Source of the DNA: Propionivibrio hellwigii
GTDB lineage: Bacteria > Pseudomonadota > Gammaproteobacteria > Burkholderiales > Rhodocyclaceae
DNA length: 64,000 bases
Reading direction: 5' to 3'
NCBI RefSeq assembly: GCF_041770905.1
Contig: NZ_JBEUWX010000003.1
Location: 272,196 to 336,195 of the forward strand
The notes under the pieces were generated by a model. It was given only the letters and a program-made list of their open reading frames with translations. It did no database searches and was not told the DNA's origin. Positions 63,911 to 64,000 of this stretch are shown here, in pieces. Within the stretch, counting starts at the first letter, position 1. Each line of letters opens with the position of its first letter. The translations under genes were made by a program, and so were the position numbers.

Positions 63911-64000
63911 GTGCGGCTCCTTTGGACGCTGCAGGTTCGGGAGCGATTGTATGGCGCAATCAGCTTAACCACAGCATAGGATTAAAACCCACGTTATGGC
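63911..64000. other. Unassigned right edge of window
   Basis: 90 bases after the terminator-like stem. No gene start with a convincing ribosome-binding site was identified; the next head gene probably begins beyond the window. Confidence 0.4.

Larger units (their letters stand above)
44890..64000 (+). mobile_element. Mu-like transposable prophage, left end and most of the late region; continues beyond window
   Basis: Gene order follows Mu: leftward repressor, Ner, DDE transposase A, ATPase B, small early genes with Gam, GemA, Mor, lysis genes, DUF1804/terminase, portal (DUF935) and gpF. The left edge is put between 44883 and about 45000 because the host-like fragment ends at 44882 and the repressor begins at 45043; the terminal TG and the host duplication were not identified. 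Main tail and capsid genes must follow to the right. From about 54.5 kb on many genes carry single-base indels. Confidence 0.9.

Overview
The window is about 44 kb of bacterial chromosome followed by about 19 kb of a Mu-like transposable prophage that runs off the right edge. Gene content suggests a betaproteobacterium, probably Rhodocyclales-like: pilG/pilH/pilI/chpA and pilT/pilU twitching genes, the yggS-proC-yggT-yggU set, yqgE-ruvX-pyrR-pyrB-pyrC', a PPi-dependent phosphofructokinase, and an unusually long pyruvate:ferredoxin-type oxidoreductase. This placement is inferred from family resemblance and gene order; no search was run.

Host region. 1-4.6 kb: 3' end of an RNB-domain ribonuclease, a TonB-like protein, aroE, mtgA and a CorA-type transporter, with hemL convergent. 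6.2-14.4 kb: a Chp-type chemosensory operon (two response regulators, a CheW-like protein, and a 2,264-residue ChpA/PilL kinase) with no methyl-accepting receptor gene in the usual pilJ position. 14.6-18.5 kb: yqgE, ruvX, pyrR, pyrB and a dihydroorotase homologue that lacks the metal-binding HxH pair, so it is probably a structural partner of PyrB. 18.7-20.4 kb: an IS1380-type element inserted inside a family of short interspersed repeats. 20.5-25.2 kb: yggU-yggT-proC-yggS, divergent from pilT-pilU. 26-33.9 kb: a giant 2-oxoacid:ferredoxin oxidoreductase overlapping a 951-residue protein that joins an NfnB/GltD-like half to an NfnA-like half, apparently a ferredoxin-NAD(P)H module. 34-43.7 kb: GST, acetyltransferase, tRNA-Gly, pssA, 5'-nucleotidase, amidase, DUF1840, a 39-bp repeat array, tkt and pfp.

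Integration zone, 44.0-45.0 kb: tRNA-Phe, a broken P4-type integrase just downstream, and a fragment resembling the C-terminus of a TRAP solute-binding protein, next to the left end of the prophage.

Prophage, about 44.9 kb to the end: leftward repressor, operator region with GCACTT half-sites, Ner, MuA transposase, MuB ATPase, a block of small early genes (including Gam, HU and a methyltransferase), GemA, Mor, lysis genes (endolysin, nested Rz/Rz1), then terminase, portal and gpF head genes. The gpF gene appears to carry a PBECR2-like nuclease domain at its C-terminus. Early genes are intact, but from about 54.5 kb many genes are broken by single-base indels, at least ten in the terminase gene alone. 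Host genes show none, so this tract is either decaying or poorly resolved sequence.
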